A DNA stretch of 52,608 nt, from assembly GCA_035415725.1 (NCBI GenBank), contig DAOOGN010000014.1:1-52608 (forward strand), given 5' to 3'. Of the stretch, positions 15,105-24,408 are shown piece after piece. A model generated the notes under the pieces. That model was not told where the DNA came from. It did no database searches and saw only the letters and a program-made list of their open reading frames with translations. How positions within the stretch are numbered: the stretch's first letter is position 1; every line of letters begins with the position of its first letter. The translations under genes were made by a program, and so were the position numbers. The stretch is from DSWT01 sp035415725 (GTDB lineage: Bacteria; Chloroflexota; Anaerolineae; B4-G1; SLSP01).

Positions 15105-16739
15105 ATGACCGAGAACGAATTGGATGTATGGTTTCCACGTCCCCAACCGGTCGCTCCGACCGTGTTGGGCAACGTTGTCAGCGGCAGCCTGAGCCGGGGG
15201 CTGGAGGCGAAACTGTCGCCGGACCGCTTCGTCGAGGGATTGGCGGTAGGACGCTACGTCGTCGTGCGCGGGCAGACCGGGCGCCGCTTTTTCGGCATGA
15301 TCACCGATGTGGCGCTGGAAACCCGCGCGCCGGAACTGGAACAGTCGCCGCCGGAGGACCCCGATGGCTTTCTGGCGCGGGTCTATCGCGGCACGCTGAC
15401 CTATGGGCGCATTCACGTCACGCCGATGTTGGTCGTTGAAGACGGCGATGTGCGTCCCGCCAAGACCATTCCGAGCCACTTCACGCGGGTGTATGAGGCC
15501 ACGCCGGAGGAAGTCGCGCAGGTTTTCGGCGATCCTGATGAACCCGGACGCTTCTACATCGGCGAGCCGCTGGAAATGGAAAACACGCGCATCGCCCTGG
15601 ATTTGTCGCGCTTTGTGGAGCGCTCCAGCGGTATTTTCGGGAAAAGCGGCACCGGCAAGACGTTTCTCACGCGGATGGTGCTGGCCGGCATCATCCAGCA
15701 GAACGCCGCCGTTAACCTGATCTTCGACATGCACAACGAGTACGGCTGGAAGAGCCAGGACGAAGCGAAGCAGGACGTCAAAGGGCTGCGGCAACTTTTC
15801 TTCGATGGGCGGGTGAGCGTCTTTACCCTCGATCCCGAATCCTCGCAGCGGCGCGGTAGCAAAGTGGACTTCAAAGTCACCATCGGCTATGATCAACTGG
15901 AGCCGGAAGACCTGGAAATGCTGGCCCCGCTCTTCGGCTTCACCGAGGTTCAGACGAACGCGCTGTATATGCTGCGGCGGCGACTGGGAACTGCGTGGGT
16001 GCGCCGTCTGCTGGCGGAAGAGCCGGATGAAGACCTGATCGCCATTTTGGAAAACAATCAGCTTCACGAGGGCACGCTCGGCGCGATCAAGCGCAAACTG
16101 GAGCAGTTGCGCCGGTTCGAGTTCCTCGTGGATGAGGCTACCGACGATCCCATCGGGCGCATCCTGGATTACATCAACAGCAACGTCAGCGTGATTTTGG
16201 AGTTCGGCCGCTACGGGAACGCGCTGGAAGCCTACATCCTGGTGGCGAATTACATCACCCGGCGGATTCACAAAGCCTACGTGGATCGCAAAGAGTCGGC
16301 GCTGGGCGGCAAGGGCAGTGAACCGCGCCCCTTGGTCATCACCATCGAAGAAGCGCACAAGTTTCTGGATCCGGCGATTGCCCGCCACACCATTTTTGGC
16401 ACGATTGCGCGGGAGATGCGCAAATACAATGTCACCCTGCTGGTGGTGGATCAACGACCGAGCGGTATCGACCCGGAGGTGATGAGCCAGATCGGCACGC
16501 GCGTGACGGCACTGTTGGACGAGGAGAACGACATCCGCGCTGTCTTCTCCGGCCTGGCAGGGACGGCAGCACTGCGCGAAGTTCTGGCGCGCCTGGAGAC
16601 CCGGCAGCAGGCCATGATCCTGGGGCATGCCGTGCCGATGCCGATCGTCGTTCATACCCGCGATTATCGAGATTTGTACGGCGAGATCGCCGGAAGAGGC
16701 ATCGACGTGGAGGATGCCACGGCTGCTTTGTTCGGATAG
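15105..16739 (+). CDS. HerA-like hexameric ATPase (HAS-barrel plus DUF87)
   Basis: 544 residues, ATG 15105 behind TAGGAG. The N-terminal about 130 residues look like the HAS barrel. The ATPase core has Walker A GKSGTGKT at 179-186 (with FGKSG), Walker B LVITIEEAH at 410-418, and the conserved QRPSGIDPEVMSQIGTRV segment with sensor and arginine finger (450-467). Archaeal HerA works with the NurA nuclease in DNA ends; in bacteria HerA-type ATPases also pair with effectors in phage defence. No NurA, SIR2 or DUF4297 partner is adjacent; the partner here is Fic. The HerA name is by motif only. Confidence 0.88.
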   Translation: MTENELDVWFPRPQPVAPTVLGNVVSGSLSRGLEAKLSPDRFVEGLAVGRYVVVRGQTGRRFFGMITDVALETRAPELEQSPPEDPDGFLARVYRGTLTYGRIHVTPMLVVEDGDVRPAKTIPSHFTRVYEATPEEVAQVFGDPDEPGRFYIGEPLEMENTRIALDLSRFVERSSGIFGKSGTGKTFLTRMVLAGIIQQNAAVNLIFDMHNEYGWKSQDEAKQDVKGLRQLFFDGRVSVFTLDPESSQRRGSKVDFKVTIGYDQLEPEDLEMLAPLFGFTEVQTNALYMLRRRLGTAWVRRLLAEEPDEDLIAILENNQLHEGTLGAIKRKLEQLRRFEFLVDEATDDPIGRILDYINSNVSVILEFGRYGNALEAYILVANYITRRIHKAYVDRKESALGGKGSEPRPLVITIEEAHKFLDPAIARHTIFGTIAREMRKYNVTLLVVDQRPSGIDPEVMSQIGTRVTALLDEENDIRAVFSGLAGTAALREVLARLETRQQAMILGHAVPMPIVVHTRDYRDLYGEIAGRGIDVEDATAALFG

Positions 16740-16818
16740 GGGTGGATGGTTAGAAATGGAAAATGTGCTATAGTGTTCTGTGCATGAACGTATAGGGCGA
16801 CGGTGAGGGGAGAGATCT

Positions 16819-18561
16819 ATGGATGGGGCGGCTTCATCCCCGGCAAATATCCTAATTGTCGATGATACTTTGTTCAATGTGCAGTTTTTGGCCGACATTT
16901 TGACCAGAGAAGGGTATGCAGTGCAGACTGCCACCTCTGGAGAATTGGCGCTCGAGGCGGTGCAAACGCTCGTCCCTAATTTGATTTTGTTGGACATCAT
17001 GATGCCCGGTCTGTCCGGCTACGAAGTTTGCGAGCGTCTGAAGAGCCAGGAGAAGACATGCCACGTTCCGGTCATTTTCATCAGTGCGTTGAACCAGGAA
17101 TTGGATAAAGTGCGCGCTTTTGCCGTCGGCGGGGTGGATTACATCAGCAAGCCTTTTCAAATCAAAGAAATCCTGGCGCGCATTGAAACACACCTGACCC
17201 TCCGTCGCTTGCAACAGCAGTTGGAAGAAAATAATGCCTCTTTGCAGCAGGAGATTGTCGAGCGTACTCGTGTTGAAGCAGACTTGCGTCACTACGTTGA
17301 GCGGCTGCGCATTTTGCGCGAAATTGACCAATCTATCGTTGCCGCACAGTCGCCGGAGACGATTGCTGTGGCGGCGATTGGACGTATTCGCCAACTTATT
17401 CCTGCCGCACGGGTTATCGTGATGGCGCTGACCAACAATGGGGTATGCAAGACACTCGCGGCAGAATCGAGCGGCGAACTGACCCTGGAGATCGATGAAA
17501 AAGTTTACCGGGAAGTCTTGGACAATTCCGTCCTGCGTGCGGGGCGGGTCCAAGGTATTCCAGATCTACGCGAATTAACCACGCTTTCCCCCTTGCAGCA
17601 GCGTCTGCTGTCCGCAGGTGTAGGCGCTTATATCATCGTGCCGCTGTTTGTGCACGATCAACTGGTGGGCACGCTTCACCTGGAGTCATGCCATCCTGCG
17701 GCGTTTGATGCAGCGCACATCACCATTGCTACCGAAGTGGCCGCTTCGTTGGCGATTGCGATCCACCAGGCGTATTTGTACGAGCTGGCGCAGCAGGAGA
17801 TTGCCGAACGCACCCTGGCCGAGGAAGCGTTGCGTCAGCAGACCGTCGAATTGGAGGCGCGCAACGCGGAATTGGATGCTTTTGCGCACACAGTGGCACA
17901 CGATCTGAAAACTCCCATCACCGCGTTGGTAGGATTCAGCGATTTGTTGCAGAGGCAATATATGCAGATGCCGCTCGATAAACTGGGTAGCACGCTGGGC
18001 ATCATCGCCCAAAACGGGCGGCGGATGTCGAACATTATCAACGAATTGTTGCTGCTTGCCAGCGTCCGCAAGATGGATGACGTGCCTATGTACCCGTTGG
18101 ATATGAAGCGCATCGTGATCGCCGTTCTCAAAGAGAGAGTGAATGATTTGTTGAAGACGTCTATGGCTCAGGTCATTCTATCTGAAACCTGGCCCCAGGC
18201 TTATGGATACGGACCGTGGATTGAGGAAGTGTGGCTCAACTATATCAGCAATGCCATCAAGTACGGTGGCAATCCTCCCCGCCTTGAGTTGGGGGCAACG
18301 CCGTTGCCCGATGGGATGGTGCGTTTCTGGGTGCGCGACAATGGCCGGGGTCTTACCCCAGATGAACAGAGTCAGCTCTTTACGGCGTTCACACGTCTGC
18401 AACAGACCTCGGTGGAGGGTCATGGATTGGGATTATCGATTGTGCAGCGGATTGTCACGAAACTGAGAGGGGGAGTGGGGGTCGAAAGCACGGTGGGGCA
18501 GGGAAGCGAGTTTTTCTTTACCCTGCCGTCGGTGTGGAACGCGGAGGTTCAGGCCTCCTGA
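16819..18561 (+). CDS. Receiver-GAF-histidine kinase
   Basis: 580 residues, ATG 16819 behind GGGGAGAG. The N-terminal receiver (10-130) has phospho-acceptor Asp59 in LLDIMMPG and the lysine in YISKPF. A coiled coil (130-170), a GAF sensor (about 170-320) and another coiled coil follow. The HisKA domain has phosphorylatable His361 in HTVAHDLKTP, and the HATPase domain shows N (NYISNAIKYGG), G1 (VRDNGRGL) and G2 (GHGLGLSI) boxes. No membrane segment, so it is cytoplasmic. A receiver placed before the kinase suggests it is itself a target of another kinase. Eight bases separate it from the phosphatase gene. Confidence 0.93.
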   Translation: MDGAASSPANILIVDDTLFNVQFLADILTREGYAVQTATSGELALEAVQTLVPNLILLDIMMPGLSGYEVCERLKSQEKTCHVPVIFISALNQELDKVRAFAVGGVDYISKPFQIKEILARIETHLTLRRLQQQLEENNASLQQEIVERTRVEADLRHYVERLRILREIDQSIVAAQSPETIAVAAIGRIRQLIPAARVIVMALTNNGVCKTLAAESSGELTLEIDEKVYREVLDNSVLRAGRVQGIPDLRELTTLSPLQQRLLSAGVGAYIIVPLFVHDQLVGTLHLESCHPAAFDAAHITIATEVAASLAIAIHQAYLYELAQQEIAERTLAEEALRQQTVELEARNAELDAFAHTVAHDLKTPITALVGFSDLLQRQYMQMPLDKLGSTLGIIAQNGRRMSNIINELLLLASVRKMDDVPMYPLDMKRIVIAVLKERVNDLLKTSMAQVILSETWPQAYGYGPWIEEVWLNYISNAIKYGGNPPRLELGATPLPDGMVRFWVRDNGRGLTPDEQSQLFTAFTRLQQTSVEGHGLGLSIVQRIVTKLRGGVGVESTVGQGSEFFFTLPSVWNAEVQAS

Positions 18562-18569
18562 GGGCGAGT

Positions 18570-19178
18570 ATGGAACAGGCGATCTTCGAAAAACAGGGGC
18601 GATTCAAGACCTTTCCCCCTCTTGAACTGGTCTACATTGTCTACCGGCGTTTGTGTGAGCATGGCGTGCGTCCTACCTGCTTATGGGTGCAGGACAAAGT
18701 GTTGCGGCGCACGTTAGGTTTTTCACCGCCGCCTATCAGTCAGGTACAGACCCTGTTGTATGTCGGCGGTCAGCATAGGCGACACGGATTGGCGCGGATG
18801 CGTGCATTGGGCATCTCTGCGATCGTCAATCTGCGTCGAGAAGCTGACGATGCGCCGCGTGGCCTGGCGTTGGATCACTATCTATGGTTGCCGACCCCCG
18901 ACGACGCTTCGCCGACGATGGAAGACCTGGTGCGAGGCGTGGATTTCATCGCGCAGCACATGGCTGCCGGGCATGGCGTGTACATCCACTGCGCATCGGG
19001 GGTGGGGCGCGCTCCGGCGATGGCTGCCGCTTATCTCGTGCATACCGGGATGGATGCAGCTCAAGCCTGGAACGCCATTCGCCGCACGCGGCCCTTTATT
19101 CGCCCGACGCCGCCGCAAATCGCCGCCCTTGACGTTTTTGCCGCGCATCACAGCAAACGAAAATTGTGCGCAAGCTGA
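18570..19178 (+). CDS. Dual-specificity (tyrosine-type) protein phosphatase
   Basis: 202 residues from ATG 18570; a GTG at 18534 that overlaps the kinase gene is an alternative. The signature HCASGVGR gives catalytic Cys141 and phosphate-binding Arg147. The likely general acid is an Asp at 111-112 (PTPDDASP). The N-terminal about 55 residues are basic and helical. It follows the sensor kinase gene within 8 bases, so the two may share a signalling pathway (inference). The substrate could also be a phosphoinositide or RNA 5' end, as for other members of this fold. Confidence 0.88.
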   Translation: MEQAIFEKQGRFKTFPPLELVYIVYRRLCEHGVRPTCLWVQDKVLRRTLGFSPPPISQVQTLLYVGGQHRRHGLARMRALGISAIVNLRREADDAPRGLALDHYLWLPTPDDASPTMEDLVRGVDFIAQHMAAGHGVYIHCASGVGRAPAMAAAYLVHTGMDAAQAWNAIRRTRPFIRPTPPQIAALDVFAAHHSKRKLCAS

Positions 19179-19204
19179 CAGCTTGCGGCAGAAACAAACT
19201 AGTT

Positions 19205-19374
19205 CTGCGCAGCACCAAGAGTTCCCCAGTGAAGGCTTGCCAGGGATTGTCAGATCCCGGCGTAGCGTGCCAGAACCGCGGATCTGGCGATCTGCTTCAA
19301 GCGGCGATCTGCTTCAAGCGGCGATCCGCTTTGAGCATGGCTAACGGGTGTGAAATTTCTGCCACGATGGACGA
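19205..19374 (+). repeat. R2 dispersed repeat, copy 2, with internal 17-bp tandem repeat
   Basis: Begins CTGCGCAGCACC, has the hairpins GGGAT/ATCCC and GCGGATC/GATCTGC-like, and ends CTGCCACGATGGACGAG. Inside it the 17-base unit GCGATCTGCTTCAAGCG is repeated nearly three times (19287-19337); the copy at 2724 has none of this expansion. It lies 26 bases behind the phosphatase stop, in the same orientation as that gene. Confidence 0.82.
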
Positions 19375-19426
19375 GCGGGTTGGGACCCGCGTGGCGTGAC
19401 GAAAATCGCAGAAGGAAGGCAGCATA

Positions 19427-19774
19427 ATGAATAAATCACAAACCGGTAAAAATGCCGCGTTGGACGCGCCGTACATCCAGGATAGAATACGGACGGCCAG
19501 TGAGCGCATTGTCGGCGATCCGTCGTTGACAGAAGATCTGTGCGATGCCGAAGCCCACACCCTGTTGCTCTGGGCTCAGGCAGAAGTCGAGCGGCTGGTG
19601 CTGGAGACTGTCGCTCTGGATGAGGACATGGCGTGGCAGGCGCTGGACCCGGCTCTGCGCACGCTCCGGCGCTACATCCGTCGCGTCGCCAGGTCGAGTG
19701 CGAACGCGGACGATCCTGCCACGAAGTTGCAGGCGCTGCTGATGTCACCCCCGGTCTATACCACGACCGCGTAA
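19427..19774 (+). CDS. Small helical protein of unknown function
   Basis: 115 residues, ATG 19427 with AAGGAAGG about 10 bases upstream. No signal peptide or membrane segment. The sequence is rich in Ala, Leu, Glu and Asp and should fold as helices; the last 30 residues carry Arg-rich RRYIRRVARS. No family is recognised. The phospholipase D-like gene starts 12 bases after its stop, so they are likely cotranscribed. Confidence 0.65.
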   Translation: MNKSQTGKNAALDAPYIQDRIRTASERIVGDPSLTEDLCDAEAHTLLLWAQAEVERLVLETVALDEDMAWQALDPALRTLRRYIRRVARSSANADDPATKLQALLMSPPVYTTTA

Positions 19775-19786
19775 TCGGCGTTGCCT

Positions 19787-20881
19787 ATGACACGCGCTGC
19801 ATCAGGTGGGGAAAAGAAGTCGTTGGGATGGAAGGAAGCGCTCATTGCGCTTTTCCTGGTGATTGTCGCATGGGCCGGCATCGATCTGTTGAGTGGAACG
19901 TCGAAACCGGTCGACACCTCCGAAGATGCCGGTATCCAGGTTTTCTTCACCACACCGCGCTACCCCGATAAAACTGCTTACCACCAGGGAGGCATGGATG
20001 AGAAGCTGACGGCGGCGCTCGATAGCGCCCAGAAAAGTGTGGACGTCGCGGCCTTCGAAATAGATCTGGAGGGGGTGACAGACGCGCTGATCCGCGCCCA
20101 CCAACGGGGCGTCACCGTCCGCGTTGTAACGGATGCGGATTATGCGGAAGAACTGGGCCCAGAGCGCCTGTTGGCGGCGCAAATCCACGTTGTCTTTGAC
20201 AACGGCGAACCGTTCATGCACAATAAATTCGTCGTCATTGACGGACGGCAGGTCTGGACCGGCTCCTGGAACCTCACGGATAGCTGTACCTATCGCAATA
20301 ATAACAACGTTGTCGTTGTCAACTCGGCGCTTCTGGCGGAAAACTACACGACGGAATTTGAGGAGATGTTCGTCGATGGCAAATTCGGGGCCTTCTCTCC
20401 CGATAATACGCCCCATCCTGTCCTCACTGTTGCCGGTGTGCAGGTAGAAAATTTCCTTGAGCCTGAGGGCAACGCCCGCGCGCGGATCATTGAGCTGCTG
20501 AAGGGTGCGAAGTCCAGCATTGACGTGATGGCCTTCGTGTTCACCGATGACGATATTGCCGGCGCCATCATCGCGCGCCAGCGCGCCGGCGTCCCCGTGC
20601 GCATCGTCGTGGAAACGCGCAACGTGGATGCCGATGGCTCCGACGTAGCGTCATTTCAAAAGGCCGGCGTCGACATCGTATGGGATGGGAACCCCTACCT
20701 GATGCACCATAAGGTCATCGTGATCGACAACGCCGTGGTCATCACCGGCTCCTACAACTTCAGCATCAGCGCCGCCGAGCAGAACGACGAGAACGTCTTG
20801 ATCCTGCACAGCGCGGAGATCGCCGGGCAGTATGCAGAGGAATTTGCCCGCGTATATCAACAGGCGCAAAGCGCTCCGTGA
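19787..20881 (+). CDS. Membrane-anchored phospholipase D-like protein
   Basis: 364 residues from ATG 19787. One N-terminal membrane anchor (about 15-34) is followed by two PLD domains. Both HKD motifs are complete: HNKFVVIDGRQVWTGSWN in the first and HHKVIVIDNAVVITGSYN in the second. A two-domain protein of this size could be a phosphodiesterase on lipids or a Nuc-type nuclease; sequence does not decide. With the anchor at the N-terminus the catalytic part is probably outside the cell. It converges with the glycan cluster 9 bases later. Confidence 0.88.
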   Translation: MTRAASGGEKKSLGWKEALIALFLVIVAWAGIDLLSGTSKPVDTSEDAGIQVFFTTPRYPDKTAYHQGGMDEKLTAALDSAQKSVDVAAFEIDLEGVTDALIRAHQRGVTVRVVTDADYAEELGPERLLAAQIHVVFDNGEPFMHNKFVVIDGRQVWTGSWNLTDSCTYRNNNNVVVVNSALLAENYTTEFEEMFVDGKFGAFSPDNTPHPVLTVAGVQVENFLEPEGNARARIIELLKGAKSSIDVMAFVFTDDDIAGAIIARQRAGVPVRIVVETRNVDADGSDVASFQKAGVDIVWDGNPYLMHHKVIVIDNAVVITGSYNFSISAAEQNDENVLILHSAEIAGQYAEEFARVYQQAQSAP

Positions 20882-20890
20882 ACCGCAGGC

Positions 20891-21970
20891 TCACAACACA
20901 CTTGCGTAGACCTCCATCACGCGTTGTGTCATCAGTTCCTGGGTAAACTCCATTTCGACGCGCCGACGCGCGGCCTGTCCCATCCCGCGGCGTTTTTCGG
21001 GATCGTCCACCAACTTGCGTATGGCCGCCGCGAGCGCCGTCGGATCCTGTGGCGGAACCACCCAGCCGGTCACGCCCTCTTGGACCACCCACGAAGTCCC
21101 GCTTCCTACCTCGGTGCTCACGCAGGGCAACCCGGAAGCCATGGCTTCGAGCAGCACGGTGCCGAATGCTTCTGCGCGAGCGTTGGCAGGTAGAACGAAA
21201 CAATGCGCGGCGTGATACTGCGCGGGCAAGTCCTCGTCCGGGATTTCACCCAGGAAACGCACCCGCTCGGTCAACCCCAGGCTGTTTGCCAGGGTTTCCC
21301 ATTCAGCGTGCATAGGACCGGTGCCTACCACGTTCAGAGCCACATCCGGCAAGCTGGCGAGGGCATACAACAGCGTATCCAGGCCCTTGTAGTAGCGCAA
21401 GCGTCCCACAAAGAGCGCCGTCGGCGGGCCATCAAAAGGGGTGGGCGGCGGCGCAAACCGTCGCTGATCGACGCCCAGGGGAACCACCACACATTTTGCC
21501 TTGAGCGGTGCAAGCCACGGTGACGTGTCGATGTAGCGCGGGCTGGTGGCGATAATGCGCTGGGCATGTTTTAAGACTCCCCGCAGCAGCGGCGCATACA
21601 GGCGTAGCCAGCCTTGCTGGCGCACCACGTCAGAGTGGTGGGTGATGACCAATGGCGTATGGGCTTTGAACCACCACGCGCTGACCTCGCCCAACGGATA
21701 GGGCGAATGGACATGGACGACATCCGGTTTGAGCCGCGCGATGGTCAGCGGATGGCTTAGGCTCAAGGGCATGGAAGCTACCGTGGCCCAACGGCGGGAT
21801 TTGATGACCTTGACGCCATGGATGTCCTCGATGTTGGTAGCCCTACCCGGATCGCACACCGCGACAATCACCTGATGTCCGGTGGCAGCCTGAGCTTCGG
21901 CCAGTACCTTGACATAGTTCTCAATGCCGCCCAAAACGGGGAAGTAGTCTTTGTAAATGTGAAGAATTTT
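20891..21970 (-). CDS. Glycosyltransferase family 4 (last gene of the glycan cluster)
   Basis: 360 residues, ATG 21973-21971, coupled to the upstream gene by an ATGA overlap, so the true 5' base is 21973. GT-B fold: N-terminal GGIENYVKVLAEA, then the C-terminal nucleotide-sugar domain with VGRLRYYKGLDTLL and the EAFGTVLLEAMASGLPCVST motif carrying the paired glutamates. Retaining sugar transfer from a nucleotide sugar to a lipid- or glycan-linked acceptor is expected. Cytoplasmic, possibly membrane-associated. Confidence 0.93.
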   Translation of the reverse strand, partial: KILHIYKDYFPVLGGIENYVKVLAEAQAATGHQVIVAVCDPGRATNIEDIHGVKVIKSRRWATVASMPLSLSHPLTIARLKPDVVHVHSPYPLGEVSAWWFKAHTPLVITHHSDVVRQQGWLRLYAPLLRGVLKHAQRIIATSPRYIDTSPWLAPLKAKCVVVPLGVDQRRFAPPPTPFDGPPTALFVGRLRYYKGLDTLLYALASLPDVALNVVGTGPMHAEWETLANSLGLTERVRFLGEIPDEDLPAQYHAAHCFVLPANARAEAFGTVLLEAMASGLPCVSTEVGSGTSWVVQEGVTGWVVPPQDPTALAAAIRKLVDDPEKRRGMGQAARRRVEMEFTQELMTQRVMEVYASVL

Positions 21971-23583
21971 CATTGTGATAGCTCGTATAGCTGAACTAAT
22001 AACTTGTACTGATAATCCTCACGCCCCAACAACATACGCTTGACCTGGCGATAGGTCTCATCCTGACGGACATACCCTTGTTCCCAGAGCAGCCGTGTTG
22101 GCGGTTGCAACAAGAGCATGAGTTCGCGCGGAAGCTCACGTCGCGTGCGATCACGTCCCATAATCAAGATAAACACCCGCTTATGTGTAGGCGAATGTCC
22201 GCTGGCCAGGTCTTGGCGTATCTGATCGAGAACTTCGCTTGCTTCTTGACTGCCAAAGAAGTAATGAGATACTTCGGCATGGGTTTGTTTGTCAAAGTAG
22301 TAGCCGAACCCCATATCAACATCGCTAAAAATGACATCTCCGGGTTGTGCCTGAGTCAGAACATCCGCCACAACTTGTTCCGTAGGGACCGCATAAACAG
22401 GATTAAAGAAATTTCGCCCTACATAGTAATTGTAGCTACCATATCCCCATATACTCACCAACAAAATAGCAACGAATATAGTTATGCGGGGGCGTTTCAA
22501 CGCACACAATCCGCTCGCCAACAGAAGTCCAAGAAAAGGGAAGGCAAAAAAAGTGCGATTTCCAATCCCAATAAAAGTAATCGTTGGGGTAATGAAAGTG
22601 ATAACGGCGATGGTTCCCAACACAGGTAACAGTGTAAACAGCAAAACAAAAGATAGTCGGGAACCGTGCCAGGAGAGCGATGAGGATTGTCGTAGAAGGG
22701 CGCGAATACCGTAGATGAGCAATCCGGCACACAGGACATAACCTATCAGCGCTGGCAGTTCCCAGGGGAACATAGTCTCACCGGTTGTGAAAGACAAGAG
22801 TGGAAAAGCAAACTTGAACACAGTACCCAAAAAACTATGTGCCAGATCAGCTTCTATCAATCCATGCATCATGTGCGTTTGTCGATACCAGGCCGGCAGC
22901 CAGGGAAGGTAGATGACGCCTACACAAATCATACTTAAGAACCATGTCCGCACCCAACGTTTGTCGGGATGGATAAATAACAGATACAGGCATTGACAAA
23001 CCAACAAAATGGCTGCCAGATAATCTGTATACAATAGCAGCATATTCACCACACCATATATTCCCCAACGTGTCCGGGTGGGAGATTCCAACAATTCCAG
23101 GTAGAAGAAAGTGGATGCCAGCCCCAACATAGTCGTCAGGGCATAATAACGCGCCATACGCGCATACATCAGCCAGAAAGGAGATAGAGCAATGACCAGC
23201 ATAGCGACAAGGCCATAAACCGGTCCACCAACTTTACGTCCAATGTGGTAGAGCCAATATAGGGCCAAGAGCGCAAAAACCGCATTAGGAAATCGTACTG
23301 CAAAATCACTGTCACCAGCCAGTATCAGCCAATAGTGTTGAATGAGATGGAATAAAGGTGGGTGTACATCAACATAGGTGGGTGCCCCGGGGATCGCCCC
23401 CAGACTGGTCAAGATGCCGCGCACGCTCTGTTGATCAATATACACGTTGATAATCTCATCCCACCACAGCGCCCGTTCGCCTAGCCGGAAAAAAAGCAAA
23501 ACGGCCGCCATAAGCAATACCCCCCACACTCCCCAACGCTCAACCCCTTTTTTGGCCTGCGATGGTTGTTCCATAGTATACAT
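21970..23583 (-). CDS. GT39/PMT-like polytopic membrane glycosyltransferase
   Basis: 537 residues from ATG 23583, nine bases after a strong GAGGTG; an ATG at 23622 would overlap the GT2 gene. About ten to twelve membrane segments. The first outside loop has LWWDEIINVY with the conserved Asp-Glu of the lipid-linked sugar transferase (GT-C) superfamily, and the loop HPPLFHLIQHYW. The C-terminal 130 residues are soluble. Such enzymes use dolichol- or undecaprenyl-phosphate sugars outside the membrane. The upstream GT2 could make that lipid-linked donor. Confidence 0.85.
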   Translation of the reverse strand: MYTMEQPSQAKKGVERWGVWGVLLMAAVLLFFRLGERALWWDEIINVYIDQQSVRGILTSLGAIPGAPTYVDVHPPLFHLIQHYWLILAGDSDFAVRFPNAVFALLALYWLYHIGRKVGGPVYGLVAMLVIALSPFWLMYARMARYYALTTMLGLASTFFYLELLESPTRTRWGIYGVVNMLLLYTDYLAAILLVCQCLYLLFIHPDKRWVRTWFLSMICVGVIYLPWLPAWYRQTHMMHGLIEADLAHSFLGTVFKFAFPLLSFTTGETMFPWELPALIGYVLCAGLLIYGIRALLRQSSSLSWHGSRLSFVLLFTLLPVLGTIAVITFITPTITFIGIGNRTFFAFPFLGLLLASGLCALKRPRITIFVAILLVSIWGYGSYNYYVGRNFFNPVYAVPTEQVVADVLTQAQPGDVIFSDVDMGFGYYFDKQTHAEVSHYFFGSQEASEVLDQIRQDLASGHSPTHKRVFILIMGRDRTRRELPRELMLLLQPPTRLLWEQGYVRQDETYRQVKRMLLGREDYQYKLLVQLYELSQ

Positions 23584-23600
23584 CTCAGTATACACCTCAC

Positions 23601-24323
23601 TTATCTCTCCATCCGCAACCATGTTTTGATCCGATGGCTGATAATCATCCCTATCATTTGCAGCCCGATGATGAAAGCTTTCGATTTATTGCCGGTAGCC
23701 ATAGATTGTCCTACCCGTCGTTGATAATTAACGGGAATTTGGACCACGCGCAGTTGGTGTTGCAGCGCCAATAAAATCATCTGTGGACCGAAATAGGAAC
23801 CGCCAACAGTAAATTGTCCCTGAATTGTGTGTAATGCCGCGCGATGGATCAGACGCATGGTACACCCTACATCTGTAAGGTTAGTCGTGTTATACAGTAT
23901 TTCGAGCATTTTGGCTACAGCCCAGTTGCCCCAACGTAAAAACCAACCCATATTGGCGTCTTTCCAAATGAATCCTTTAGCGGTGCGACTACCCAATACC
24001 AAATCCGCATCATCAGCATAGGCCAAAAGTTTGATAATATCTGTACCGCGAAACGTTCCATCTGGCTCTGAAAGAATCACATAATCTCCGGTCGCCTCGC
24101 GCAACCCGCATCGACATGCGAATCCATATCCCTGACAAGGTTCGTGAATCTCACGGGCGGAAGTCTGCGCCACCTCTGCGGACGTGCCCACAGCAGCATT
24201 ATTGTTCACAACAATGATTTCATCTACATAGCCGGAACTCTCCAATTCCTGGATACTGTGACGGATGGAGTCCTTTTCATTATAGGTTGGTAAGATAACA
24301 GAGACAGTATGCCCTTTCCACAT
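23601..24323 (-). CDS. Glycosyltransferase family 2 (dolichyl-phosphate sugar synthase-like)
   Basis: 240 residues from ATG 24323 behind GGAGGGG. GT-A fold: VSVILPTYNEKDSIRHSI, the DEIIVVNNN strand, the SEPDGTF metal-binding motif (PDG in place of classic DxD), and a C-terminal VGQSMATGNKSKA loop that resembles DPM1/Ppm1-like enzymes. No membrane segment. It likely makes a polyprenyl-phosphate sugar used by the adjacent GT-C protein (inference from neighbourhood). Confidence 0.88.
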   Translation of the reverse strand: MWKGHTVSVILPTYNEKDSIRHSIQELESSGYVDEIIVVNNNAAVGTSAEVAQTSAREIHEPCQGYGFACRCGLREATGDYVILSEPDGTFRGTDIIKLLAYADDADLVLGSRTAKGFIWKDANMGWFLRWGNWAVAKMLEILYNTTNLTDVGCTMRLIHRAALHTIQGQFTVGGSYFGPQMILLALQHQLRVVQIPVNYQRRVGQSMATGNKSKAFIIGLQMIGMIISHRIKTWLRMER

Positions 24324-24408
24324 GCATGACCCCTCCAGGTAAGGTAAAAGGTAAACTTTTAGTCTTGTGAACACAGCAATTTTTTCAATGGCTTACCCCC
24401 TATTTCTT

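Noticed and set aside
14889..17000. Very long open frame (703 codons) on the minus strand
   Set aside because: It lies antisense to the well-supported HerA-like and kinase genes and has no recognisable domain; it arises from their codon use.
13928..20881. Whole stretch as a horizontally acquired island
   Set aside because: No integrase, attachment site or clear change in base composition was seen; only the Fic-HerA pair is put forward.
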